The position numbers were made by a program, and so were the translations under genes. A DNA stretch of 26,326 nt from DASQWC01 sp035640475 (GTDB taxonomy: Bacteria > Actinomycetota > JAICYB01), in contig DASQWC010000208.1 of NCBI GenBank assembly GCA_035640475.1, positions 1-26,326 of the forward strand, read 5' to 3'. Position 1 is the first letter of the stretch. The number at the start of each line of letters is the position of its first letter. The notes under the pieces were generated by a model. That model did not search any database. It was not told where the DNA came from and worked only from the letters and a program-made list of their open reading frames with translations. Shown here piece after piece: positions 14,810 to 22,269 of this stretch.

Positions 14810-15415
14810 ATGGACGACGTCCCGGTTCCCAAGCAGCTGCCCGGCGGGCGCGCGCTGATCGGACTCGCAGTGCTGGCTGCCGTCGGGCTGGTCGGCGGCT
14901 ACGGCGTGGCGATGCGCGCGAAGCCGAAGCCGACGAAGGTATCGCTCTCGGCGCCCGCCGCCAAGGAGCGCGGAAAGACGAGAACGATCTACGTGCACGT
15001 TGGAGGGGCCGTCCGCCGTCCCGGGTTGTACCGGCTCGAGGACGGGGCACGCGTCGACGACGCCGTTCGCGCCGCAGGAGGAGTTCTCGAAGACGCCGAC
15101 CTCGACGCGCTGAATCTTGCGGCGCGAGTCAAGGACGGCGACAAGATCCTCGTCCCGGCCGAAGGTCAAGGGGAGGGCGGCGGTTCGGCTCCGCCCGGCT
15201 CCCAGGCGGCCGGTCAACAAGGATCGCTCGTCAATCTCAACACGGCATCTCTTTCCGATCTCGAGACGCTGCCCGGCATCGGGCCCGCGCTGGCGCAGCG
15301 CATCCTCGATTTCCGTGAGAAGAACGGCGGCTTCCGTACGGTCGAGGATCTGCTCGAGGTGCCGGGGATCGGCTCGAAGAAATTCGAGGAGTTGCGCGAC
15401 CTCGTCACGGTCTAG
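14810..15415 (+). CDS. comEA: Competence protein ComEA (SLBB + helix-hairpin-helix)
   Basis: A 201-residue membrane-anchored DNA-binding protein of the DNA-uptake machinery. One N-terminal transmembrane segment (about residues 14-35, ALIGLAVLAAVGLVGGYGV) anchors it facing outward. An SLBB domain follows (about 59-115, IYVHVGGAVRRPGLY), then a Gly/Gln-rich linker. The C-terminal double helix-hairpin-helix unit (about 140-200) has NLNTASLSDLETLPGIGPAL and VPGIGSKKFEEL, which grip the double-stranded DNA backbone. The ATG at 14810 has GAGG 5 bases upstream; a GTG two codons earlier (14804) lies inside that ribosome site. The stop TAG is directly followed by the comEC ATG (TAGATG). Confidence 0.94.
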   Translation: MDDVPVPKQLPGGRALIGLAVLAAVGLVGGYGVAMRAKPKPTKVSLSAPAAKERGKTRTIYVHVGGAVRRPGLYRLEDGARVDDAVRAAGGVLEDADLDALNLAARVKDGDKILVPAEGQGEGGGSAPPGSQAAGQQGSLVNLNTASLSDLETLPGIGPALAQRILDFREKNGGFRTVEDLLEVPGIGSKKFEELRDLVTV

Positions 15416-17650
15416 ATGGGCCCGCTGCTCGCCGCCGCGGCCGGCGTCGCCGGCGGAACGGCGCTCGGGCTCGAACGCGCCGGCCTGGCGTGGCCGTTGT
15501 CGATCGTGGCGGTCGCTGCGATCGCAGCAACCGTGTTCGTGGGACGAGATCGTGCGGCCGCACTCGCAGCGGTCGTCGTCGCGCTGACGTGCGGGGCAGG
15601 AGCATCGGCCGCGTGGCGCTCTGTCGGCGCTCGGGACGCGATGCTGCCGCAGCTCGCGCGCCGCCATGTGCTCGTCGAAGCGTGTGGACTCGTCCGCCTC
15701 CGTCGTCCGCGGTCGATCGAGATCCGGGCCGAGGAAGTGGTCGTCGGACGGGCACGCTGGAGCACGCACGAGCCGCTGCGCATCGGGGGCCGGCGTGCCC
15801 GGAGCGTTTTTCCCGGCCGCCGCATCTGCGCGCGCGGTCCGGTATCGCCGCCGCGTCCGGGCCGGGATGAAGCGCCGCTCCTGTCGGCACGCACGTTGCG
15901 ATCGAGCGGGAGCGGCTCGGCCGTCCGAGCCGCCGCAACACGCGTGCGGCGCGAGTACTCGAAGGCCGCGCGAGCTGCGCTTCCACCGACCCAAGCCGGA
16001 CTGCTGCTCGGCATGACCGACGGCGACACGGAATTCATCGACGACGCGACGAACGAGGAGTTCCGCGCGACGGGTCTCGCGCACATCGTCGCCGTCTCCG
16101 GCTACAACGTCGCCGTTTTTCTCGCGCTCGTCATGATCGGCGCGCGAGCGCTAGCGCCGCGGAGCCGGTGGCTGCGAGTGGTGTTCGCCGTCCCGGCCCT
16201 CGTCTTCTTTGCATTCCTTACCGGTCTGGAGGCTTCCGTCCTTCGTGCGACGGTCTCGGCAGGCATCGCGCTCGTCGTCACGGCCGGCGGCCGCGTCACC
16301 GACGCGCTGCGTGGACTGCTCCTTGCCTTTGTCGTCCTCTTGCTCGTTTCTCCCGAGCTGCTCGTCGATCCCGGCTTCCAGCTCTCGTTCGGCGCGACCG
16401 TCGGAATCGTCGTCTGGGGCGAGCGGCTGGCTGAGCGCGTTCGAAGGCTCTTCCGGCGCGAGACTCGAGTCGTCAACGCAATTGCCTCCGGGCTCGGCAC
16501 GACGATCGCCGCTCAATTGGCTGTCGCGCCGCTCCTCGCTTGGCATTTCGGCAGGATTCCCGGGCTCGGTGCGGTCGCGAACGTCGTTGCGATCCCGCTC
16601 GGCGGCATGGTGATGGTCGGCGGCATGGCCACGCTGACCGCGGCGTCTGTCGTCCCGTTTCTCGATTGGACACCGTCGCTCATGCGGCTGCCGCTGGATG
16701 TGATCCTCGGCGCCGCGCACTTCTTCTCGGAGCTTCCGTCGGCAAGCATCGCCGTGAGTACGGCCGCGGCTGTGGCGATCACGGGAGCGCTTGCCGCCTT
16801 CCTCTCCCGGCCGGGGCGAATTCGGACGGGGCTGTTCGCGCTCGTCGTCGTGTGTGGCGGCGTCGCCGGCGGACAAAACGTCGCCGGAGGCGCCGGATGT
16901 CCTGGTCCGGCGGTGTACGCACTCGACGTCGGACAGGGATCGGCGGTCGTGTTGCGCTCGCGAGGTCATGCCGTTCTTGTGGACGCCGGACCGGCCGATG
17001 GGGACGCGGCGGGAAAACTCAAGGCGGCCGGCATCGACCGCTTGGACGCGATCATCGTGACGCACCCGCACATCGATCACGCACTCGGCGCGATCCGAGT
17101 GCTCGAGTCGATGCCCGTCGGCCACGTGTACGGCCCGGTCACGCTCGGCTGGGGGAGCGGCAGCGACGTCATCGACTACGCCGAGGGACGCGGCGTGCCC
17201 GTCGACATGCTCGCGGCGGGTGACGAATTGGATCTCGGCTCGATCGCCTTCGGCGTCCTGTGGCCGGAGCCCGGTCCGGCTCCTGCGTTCGACGAGGACC
17301 TCGTCGATCCCTACAGCCTCGTGCTGCGCGCGGAGGTCGAGGGCGTCTCCGTCCTGCTTCCCGGCGACATCAGAGCGGAGCAGCAGTCCGAGCTCGTGGA
17401 CGCCGACGTGGACGTCCCGCTGCTGATCGCCGTCCACCATGGGTCGAAGAACCTCGACGTCGACTTCGTCGACGCGGTATCGCCGGCCCTGACGCTGGTC
17501 ACCGTCGGCGCGCCGAATCCGTACGGCCTTCCGGCGCCGGAAGCGATCCGCGCGTACGCTCGCCACGGTGCCGTCTTTCGCACCGATCAAGATGGACGGG
17601 TGGGTGCGTGCCTCGATGGGGGCCGAGCGGAGGTCGTAACGGAGAAGTGA
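15416..17650 (+). CDS. comEC: DNA uptake channel ComEC/Rec2
   Basis: A 744-residue polytopic inner-membrane protein thought to pass single-stranded DNA into the cell. The N-terminal region (1 to about 190) has hydrophobic helices and an OB-like soluble part. The Competence domain (about 195-470) begins with LLLGMTDGD and contains GLAHIVAVSGYNVAVF, FAFLTGLEASVLRATVSAGI and DPGFQLSFGATVGIV. The C-terminal metallo-beta-lactamase domain (about 495-744) starts at ALDVGQGSAVV and keeps HPHIDH (550-555), LLPGDI and VHHGSKN, so it may be an active nuclease. It follows comEA with no gap and overlaps holA by GTGA. With ComEA this suggests natural transformation, although pilus genes are not in the window. 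Confidence 0.95.
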   Translation: MGPLLAAAAGVAGGTALGLERAGLAWPLSIVAVAAIAATVFVGRDRAAALAAVVVALTCGAGASAAWRSVGARDAMLPQLARRHVLVEACGLVRLRRPRSIEIRAEEVVVGRARWSTHEPLRIGGRRARSVFPGRRICARGPVSPPRPGRDEAPLLSARTLRSSGSGSAVRAAATRVRREYSKAARAALPPTQAGLLLGMTDGDTEFIDDATNEEFRATGLAHIVAVSGYNVAVFLALVMIGARALAPRSRWLRVVFAVPALVFFAFLTGLEASVLRATVSAGIALVVTAGGRVTDALRGLLLAFVVLLLVSPELLVDPGFQLSFGATVGIVVWGERLAERVRRLFRRETRVVNAIASGLGTTIAAQLAVAPLLAWHFGRIPGLGAVANVVAIPLGGMVMVGGMATLTAASVVPFLDWTPSLMRLPLDVILGAAHFFSELPSASIAVSTAAAVAITGALAAFLSRPGRIRTGLFALVVVCGGVAGGQNVAGGAGCPGPAVYALDVGQGSAVVLRSRGHAVLVDAGPADGDAAGKLKAAGIDRLDAIIVTHPHIDHALGAIRVLESMPVGHVYGPVTLGWGSGSDVIDYAEGRGVPVDMLAAGDELDLGSIAFGVLWPEPGPAPAFDEDLVDPYSLVLRAEVEGVSVLLPGDIRAEQQSELVDADVDVPLLIAVHHGSKNLDVDFVDAVSPALTLVTVGAPNPYGLPAPEAIRAYARHGAVFRTDQDGRVGACLDGGRAEVVTEK

Positions 17651-18591
17651 TCGTCTTCATCTGGTCTCAGGACGAGCTCCTGGCTACCGAGGCGGCCGAT
17701 GGCCTGGCCGCCAGGGCCGGACCGGGAGCCGAGCATGTCTCGATCGACGCGGAGGCGGGCCTCGACGGCCTCGAGGAGGCGCTGTTTGCCGGATCGTTGT
17801 TCGCGTCGGAGCGCGTCGTCGTCGTCCGCAATGCCGAAGCGCTCAAAAAAGGCGAGGTCGAGCGCCTGGCTGCCGCGCTGCACCGGGACGGCCAGCCGTC
17901 GGCGGTGATCGTCGTCGCCGTTTGCGAGCGGCCGCCCAGCCAGCTCCTGTCCTCGCTCCAAGACGTGGCCGAGGTGCAGCGGTTCGCCCGCCCGCGCCGC
18001 GGTGAGCTCGTCGCGTGGGTCGGCAAGCGCATGAAGGCCGCGAAGCTCACGCCGGGCCGCGACGCGGCAGCCACCCTCGTCGAGGCCGTCGGAGAGTCGC
18101 TACGCGACCTGTCGCAAGCGATCGACCAGCTCGCACTTCGCGGAAAATCCGGAACCCTCGAGCGGGACGACATCCTCGAGCACTTCGCGCTGTCGGCCGA
18201 GCAGCCGATCTGGGTGCTCTTCGACGCGATCGTTCGCCACGAGGGCCCGAAGGCCTTCGAAGCGCTCGCGCGGCTGCTTGCCGCGGGGGACTCGCCGCTC
18301 CCGGTGCTCGGCGCGATCGTGTCGCAGGTGCGCGGTGTGATCCGCGCGAAAGGACTGATCGAACGGTCGCCGGTGCGGGACGACGAGCTCGCGCGGTTGC
18401 TCGCGGTCTCGGCCGGCCGGGCAGCCGTGCTCCGGCGCCAGTCGTCCCGGCTGACGTGGGACTGGTTGCTTGCGGTGCACCGGCTGTGCGCCGACGCCGA
18501 TCACGACATCAAGGGAGGAGAGGACGGCGCTGTGCTGCCGGCGGAGGTCGTCCTCGAGCGTGTTGTGGCGGGCGCGCTCGATGCGGGCTAA
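17647..18591 (+). CDS. holA: DNA polymerase III subunit delta
   Basis: A 314-residue HolA, the delta subunit of the clamp loader that opens the beta sliding clamp. The protein is weakly conserved, but the overall pattern fits: an N-terminal AAA-like domain beginning VIVFIWSQDELLATEA, where the usual Y.G.D appears as W-S-Q-D-E, then LFASERVVVVRNAEAL, the RFARPRRGELVAWVGKRMK segment, DLSQAIDQLALRG, and a helical C-terminal domain including PVLGAIVSQVRGVIRAK and DHDIKGG. The GTG at 17647 gives a 4-bp GTGA overlap with comEC and has GGAG just upstream. The position after comEC and before rpsT is the conserved genome order and supports the name. Its stop overlaps the facing GYD gene by 4 bp. Confidence 0.93.
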   Translation: MIVFIWSQDELLATEAADGLAARAGPGAEHVSIDAEAGLDGLEEALFAGSLFASERVVVVRNAEALKKGEVERLAAALHRDGQPSAVIVVAVCERPPSQLLSSLQDVAEVQRFARPRRGELVAWVGKRMKAAKLTPGRDAAATLVEAVGESLRDLSQAIDQLALRGKSGTLERDDILEHFALSAEQPIWVLFDAIVRHEGPKAFEALARLLAAGDSPLPVLGAIVSQVRGVIRAKGLIERSPVRDDELARLLAVSAGRAAVLRRQSSRLTWDWLLAVHRLCADADHDIKGGEDGAVLPAEVVLERVVAGALDAG

Positions 18592-18872
18592 CGCAGGCTG
18601 TCGATAAACGACTCGACCGGGATGGCCGCCAGCGTCTGAATCCGGACCGTGCCGCGTGATCCCATCCCGACGGAGATCTTCGCGACGGTCTCGTTGTCCG
18701 GGGCCTCGAGGATCGTGACGAAGTCGAACGGGCCGAGGACGGCGTACTGTTCCTTGATCGTCGCGCCCATGCGCTCGATCTCCTGATTGACTTCCTTCAG
18801 CCGGTCCGGCCGCTCTTTCAGCGTTTCGAGCCCGCCCGGATTGAGTGACGACAACAGGATGTAGGTCGGCAC
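18588..18872 (-). CDS. GYD-domain protein
   Basis: A 94-residue small cytosolic protein of the GYD family (a ferredoxin-like, dimeric alpha-beta fold). The name-giving Gly-Tyr-Asp corresponds here to GPFDFVTILEAPD (about residues 47-59), so Tyr is Phe. Other family features are YILLSSLNPGGLETLKERP at the N-terminus and the closing VRIQTLAAIP. The function of the family is not established. The GTG at 18872 is fixed by AAAGGAGG (plus-strand bases 18878-18885) 5 bases upstream. It is divergent from the amidohydrolase with 72 bp between, and the pair interrupts the usual holA-rpsT neighbourhood. Confidence 0.88.
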   Translation of the reverse strand: MPTYILLSSLNPGGLETLKERPDRLKEVNQEIERMGATIKEQYAVLGPFDFVTILEAPDNETVAKISVGMGSRGTVRIQTLAAIPVESFIDSLR

Positions 18873-18930
18873 GTCTTCCTCCTTTTCGATCTGTCGTCCA
18901 TGATCTTGCCAGTGCCGGGCCCCCGGCCGC

Positions 18931-18936
18931 TACGCT
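18931..18936 (+). promoter_or_regulatory. Likely -10 box of the amidohydrolase gene
   Basis: TACGCT (TANNNT) ends 8 bases before the ATG at 18945. The only purine-rich stretch, GGAG, touches the ATG and cannot be a ribosome site, so a leaderless transcript is the simplest reading. Confidence 0.45.
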
Positions 18937-18944
18937 GACGGGAG

Positions 18945-20174
18945 ATGACGACGGTCGTCCGGGGTGGAACGCTCATCGACGGCACCGGCGACGATCCGCG
19001 GCCGGCCGACGTCACACTCGCCGACGGGCTCATCCGTTCCGTTGACGCCGCCTCCACGCCCAGTTCGCGCGATGAGGTCATCGACGTGGACGGCCTCACC
19101 CTTCTTCCCGGACTGATCGACGCGCACACGCACTTCGGGCTCGTCGACCTGACGGGAACCGGTTCCACGCCGGTCGCGATGATTGCCGCGCAGATCTTTC
19201 GAAACTGTGAGCTCGCGCTCGATGCGGGGTTCACGACATCACGCGACTGCGGCGGCGTGGACGGCGGCCTCGCGCGTGCGATCGACGCAGGGCTGATCCG
19301 CGGCCCGCGGCTGTACCCGTCGGGGCCGATCTTGTGCCAGACGGGCGGCCACGGTGACATGACGCCGCCGTTTGCCCCGCACTCGCACGGCGTGTCCGTT
19401 CCCGGACTTGTGCAGCAGGCGCTCGTCTGCGACGGGCCTGAAGAGGTCCGCATCGCCGCGCGCACCGTTTTTCGTCACGGTGCGACACAAGTAAAGGTGT
19501 GTGTATCCGGAGGCGTCGTCTCGCTCACCGACCGCCTGGAGGATACGCAGTTCAGTGTCGACGAGCTCCGGGCCGCCGTCGAGGAGGCCGAGGCGCGCGA
19601 GACGTATGTCACCGCTCATGCGCACAACGTGCGCGGGATCCGCAACGGGCTCGAGGCAGGTGTCCGCTGCTTCGAGCACGGGACGTTCCTCGACGAGGCG
19701 ACGGCGACCGCGCTTGCCGAAGCCGGCGCGTGGCTCGTGCCGACGCTCGCCGTTACGCGTGTGCTTACCGAGGAGTGGGAAACGTGGGGACTGCCGAAGG
19801 AGGTCGTCCCGAGGATGAGCGGCGTGGAGGAGGCGATGACGCAGTCGGTGAAACTCGCCTACGACGCGGGCGTGCTCATCGGCTCCGGCTCGGACTTGAT
19901 CGGCCCGGCGCAGAACCGGCGCGGCTTGGAGCTGACGCTGAAGGCGCGCATTCTCGGGCCGATGGCCGCGATCGTGTCGGCGACATCCACCAACGCGCGT
20001 ATCGTCGGCGCTTCGGATCGCCTGGGATCCGTTGAGGTCGGGAAGGTGGCCGACCTGATCGCGATCGACGGTGACCCGCTCACGGATCCCGACGTCTTCG
20101 ACGATCCGGCACGCGTCGTCCTCGTCGTGAAGGACGGGCGAGTCGTGAAGGACTCGCGCGGCGCGGCCGGCTAG
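18945..20174 (+). CDS. Amidohydrolase (imidazolonepropionase/prolidase-like)
   Basis: A 409-residue TIM-barrel metal hydrolase of the amidohydrolase superfamily, in the subgroup of imidazolonepropionase-like and metal-dependent Xaa-Pro dipeptidase enzymes. Ligands are H61 and H63 in DAHTHFG, K184 in KVCVSGGV (probably carboxylated, bridging two metals), histidines in AHAHN (225/227) and EHGTF (245), and D317 in GSGSDL. The beta-sandwich subdomain is made of the two ends (VVRGGTLIDGTG and VGKVADLIAIDGDPL). The LCQTGGHGDM segment after strand 3 is typical of the dipeptidase-like members. The substrate is unknown. The start is likely leaderless. Its stop overlaps rpsT by 4 bp. Confidence 0.88.
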   Translation: MTTVVRGGTLIDGTGDDPRPADVTLADGLIRSVDAASTPSSRDEVIDVDGLTLLPGLIDAHTHFGLVDLTGTGSTPVAMIAAQIFRNCELALDAGFTTSRDCGGVDGGLARAIDAGLIRGPRLYPSGPILCQTGGHGDMTPPFAPHSHGVSVPGLVQQALVCDGPEEVRIAARTVFRHGATQVKVCVSGGVVSLTDRLEDTQFSVDELRAAVEEAEARETYVTAHAHNVRGIRNGLEAGVRCFEHGTFLDEATATALAEAGAWLVPTLAVTRVLTEEWETWGLPKEVVPRMSGVEEAMTQSVKLAYDAGVLIGSGSDLIGPAQNRRGLELTLKARILGPMAAIVSATSTNARIVGASDRLGSVEVGKVADLIAIDGDPLTDPDVFDDPARVVLVVKDGRVVKDSRGAAG

Positions 20175-20419
20175 GACTTCGCCAGCTTCGCCAGACGCGA
20201 CTTCTTGCGAGCGGCCTTGTTCGGGTGGATGACACCCTCGGCGGCCGCCTGATCGAGCCGCTTCTGCAGGTCGCGGAGCTCCGTCTGCAGAACGGCGGGA
20301 TCGGTGGCCGCGCGCACGCGCCGCTCGCGCGTACGAAGCTCCGAGCGCGCGGCCTTGTTCCGCAGGCGACGGCGCTCCGTCTGACGCTGACGCTTCAATA
20401 CCGTTCTGGACTTGGGCAT
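20171..20419 (-). CDS. rpsT: 30S ribosomal protein S20
   Basis: An 82-residue, very basic, all-helical protein binding 16S rRNA early in 30S assembly. It begins MPKSRTVLKRQRQTERRRLRN and ends HPNKAARKKSRLAKL, the S20 pattern of two basic ends around a helical middle. It is slightly shorter than usual. The usual opening MAN(I/T)KSA is replaced by MPKSRT. The ATG is at 20419, with GAAGG about 8 bases upstream. The location between holA and lepA, on the opposite strand to lepA, is the conserved arrangement. Confidence 0.93.
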   Translation of the reverse strand: MPKSRTVLKRQRQTERRRLRNKAARSELRTRERRVRAATDPAVLQTELRDLQKRLDQAAAEGVIHPNKAARKKSRLAKLAKS

Positions 20420-20447
20420 GTGCTTGTGCCTTCGATTGGGCCGGGTG

Positions 20448-20457
20448 AGTCTACCAT
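20448..20457. promoter_or_regulatory. Back-to-back -10 boxes of rpsT and lepA sharing TA
   Basis: The 10 bases AGTCTACCAT contain TACCAT on the plus strand (20452-20457, 12 bases before the lepA ATG) and TAGACT on the minus strand (20453-20448, 28 bases before the rpsT ATG). The two TANNNT boxes overlap at bases 20452-20453, making a candidate bidirectional promoter in a 50-bp gap. No clear -35 was seen for either. Confidence 0.45.
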
Positions 20458-20469
20458 TGCTCCCAGCCC

Positions 20470-22269
20470 ATGACGGACTTCACCCGGATTCGGAACGTCT
20501 GCACGGTCGCGCACATCGACCACGGCAAGTCGACGCTTGCCGACCGCATGCTCGAGCAGACCGGCGTCCTGTCACCAGGCCACGCCGCGCAGTACCTGGA
20601 CCGGATGGACCTCGAGCGCGAGCGGGGTATCACGATCAAGGCGGCGGCGGTTCGGATGGCGCACCGGTCGGCCTCGGGCGAGCCGTACGTGATCAATCTG
20701 ATCGACACGCCCGGTCACGTCGACTTCTCATACGAGGTCTCGCGAGCGCTCTTCGCCTGCGAAGGCGCCGTCCTGCTTGTCGATGCCACGCAGGGCGTCG
20801 AGGCTCAGACCGTTGCGAATCTGTATCAGGCGATCGACGCGGGTCTGGACATCGTCCCCGTCATCAACAAGATCGATCTGCCCGCCGCCGATCCGGAGCG
20901 CACAGAAGAGGAGATCAGGCACCTGCTCGGCGGCGCCGACGAGATCTTGCGCGTCTCGGCCAAGACGGGGGAGGGCGTCGCGGAGCTCATCGAGGCGATC
21001 ATCTCCCGCGTCCGCCCTCCCGAGGTCGATCCGGCCGATCGCTATCTCCGCGCTCTGATCTTCGACTCGGTCTTCGATCCATACCGCGGGGTCATCACCT
21101 ACGTCCGCGTGATGTCGGGCGAGGTCCACGCACGCGCGCAGATCAAGTTGATGGCTACCGAGCACGAAACGGCCATCACCGAGCTCGGTGTGCTCGCGCC
21201 GGACCCGAAACCGGTCGACGTGCTCGGCCCGGGGGAGACCGGCTACCTGATCACGGGCATCAAGGACGTCCGGACGGCGCGCGTGGGCGACACGGTCACG
21301 CTCGCCGTCTCGCCGGCGCCGGATCCTGTGCCGGGATTCCGGGAGCCGAAGCCGATGGTATGGACGGGCCTGTACCCCGAAGAGGGTCAGTACGAGGATC
21401 TGCGCGACGCGCTCGACAAGCTCCGGCTGAACGACGCAGCCTTCGTGTTCGAGCCCGAGACGTCAAAGGCGCTGGGCTTCGGATTCCGCTGCGGCTTCCT
21501 CGGCCTCTTGCACATGGAGATCGCGACCGAGCGCCTGCATCGCGAGTTCTCACTCGAGCTCGTCGTAACGGCGCCGACCGTTGCCTACGGCGTTCAGATG
21601 ACGAGCAACGAGGAACTGATCGTGCACTCGCCTGCCGATCTTCCTGACCCGTCGCTCATCGCTCAGATCACCGAGCCGTACGTAAACGCCTTGATCATCA
21701 CCCCGGCCGCCTACGTCGGAGCCGTCATGGAGCTCTGCCGCGAGAAGCGCGGCGAGCAGACGCGCATGGAATACCTGTCGCCCGAACGTGTGGAGCTTTC
21801 GTACGCGCTGCCGTTGGGGGAGATCATCTTCGACTTCTTCGACCAGCTGAAGTCGCGCACGCGCGGCTATGCGTCGCTCGACTACGAGCCATCCGAATAC
21901 CGTCCGGCCGACATGGTGCGTGTCGATGTCCTCGTGCACGGACAGGCGGTGGATGCCTTCAGCTCGATCGTGCACAGGGACCGCGCGTACACGTGGGGCC
22001 GCGCCATGTCGCAGCGGCTGAAGGATCTCATCCCGCGGCAGCTCTTCGACGTCGCGATCCAGGCCGCCATCGGGTCGCGCATCATCGCGCGCGAGACTGT
22101 CAAGGCCAAGCGCAAGGACGTAACGGCCAAGTGCTACGGCGGAGACGTCACACGCAAGCGCAAGCTCCTCGAGCGTCAAAAGAAGGGCAAGGCGCGCATG
22201 CGCCAGCTCGGCGAGGTCGAGGTGCCACCCGATGTGTTCATCCGCGCGCTGCGAGTGGAGGAGCGATGA
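20470..22269 (+). CDS. lepA: Elongation factor 4 (LepA)
   Basis: A 599-residue translational GTPase, the standard length, that acts on the ribosome in 30S biogenesis or back-translocation. G1 is AHIDHGKST (14-22). Switch I has ERERGITIKAAAV. G3 is DTPGHVDF (from D79, with catalytic His83), and G4 is NKIDLPAADPE. Diagnostic LepA parts follow: GFRCGFLGLLHMEI, the PTVAYGVQ region, and the LepA-specific C-terminal domain with SQRLKDLIPRQLF, KCYGGDVTRKRKLLERQKKG and the final KARMRQLGEVEVPPDVF. It starts with ATG at 20470, no clear ribosome site and a predicted very short leader. The stop overlaps the hemW start (ATGA). Confidence 0.97.
   Translation: MTDFTRIRNVCTVAHIDHGKSTLADRMLEQTGVLSPGHAAQYLDRMDLERERGITIKAAAVRMAHRSASGEPYVINLIDTPGHVDFSYEVSRALFACEGAVLLVDATQGVEAQTVANLYQAIDAGLDIVPVINKIDLPAADPERTEEEIRHLLGGADEILRVSAKTGEGVAELIEAIISRVRPPEVDPADRYLRALIFDSVFDPYRGVITYVRVMSGEVHARAQIKLMATEHETAITELGVLAPDPKPVDVLGPGETGYLITGIKDVRTARVGDTVTLAVSPAPDPVPGFREPKPMVWTGLYPEEGQYEDLRDALDKLRLNDAAFVFEPETSKALGFGFRCGFLGLLHMEIATERLHREFSLELVVTAPTVAYGVQMTSNEELIVHSPADLPDPSLIAQITEPYVNALIITPAAYVGAVMELCREKRGEQTRMEYLSPERVELSYALPLGEIIFDFFDQLKSRTRGYASLDYEPSEYRPADMVRVDVLVHGQAVDAFSSIVHRDRAYTWGRAMSQRLKDLIPRQLFDVAIQAAIGSRIIARETVKAKRKDVTAKCYGGDVTRKRKLLERQKKGKARMRQLGEVEVPPDVFIRALRVEER

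Noticed and set aside
16151..17590. Long antisense open frame (about 479 codons) opposite comEC
   Set aside because: Low-complexity Arg/Asp/Gly-rich translation with no motif, a by-product of high-GC codon use in comEC. The same applies to long antisense frames opposite hemW (22176-23492), panB/aminotransferase and leuS.
18914..18927. GCCGGG-CC-CCCGGC repeat upstream of the amidohydrolase
   Set aside because: The two-base centre cannot form an RNA loop as such, and such GC runs are expected by chance in this genome; no operator could be argued.
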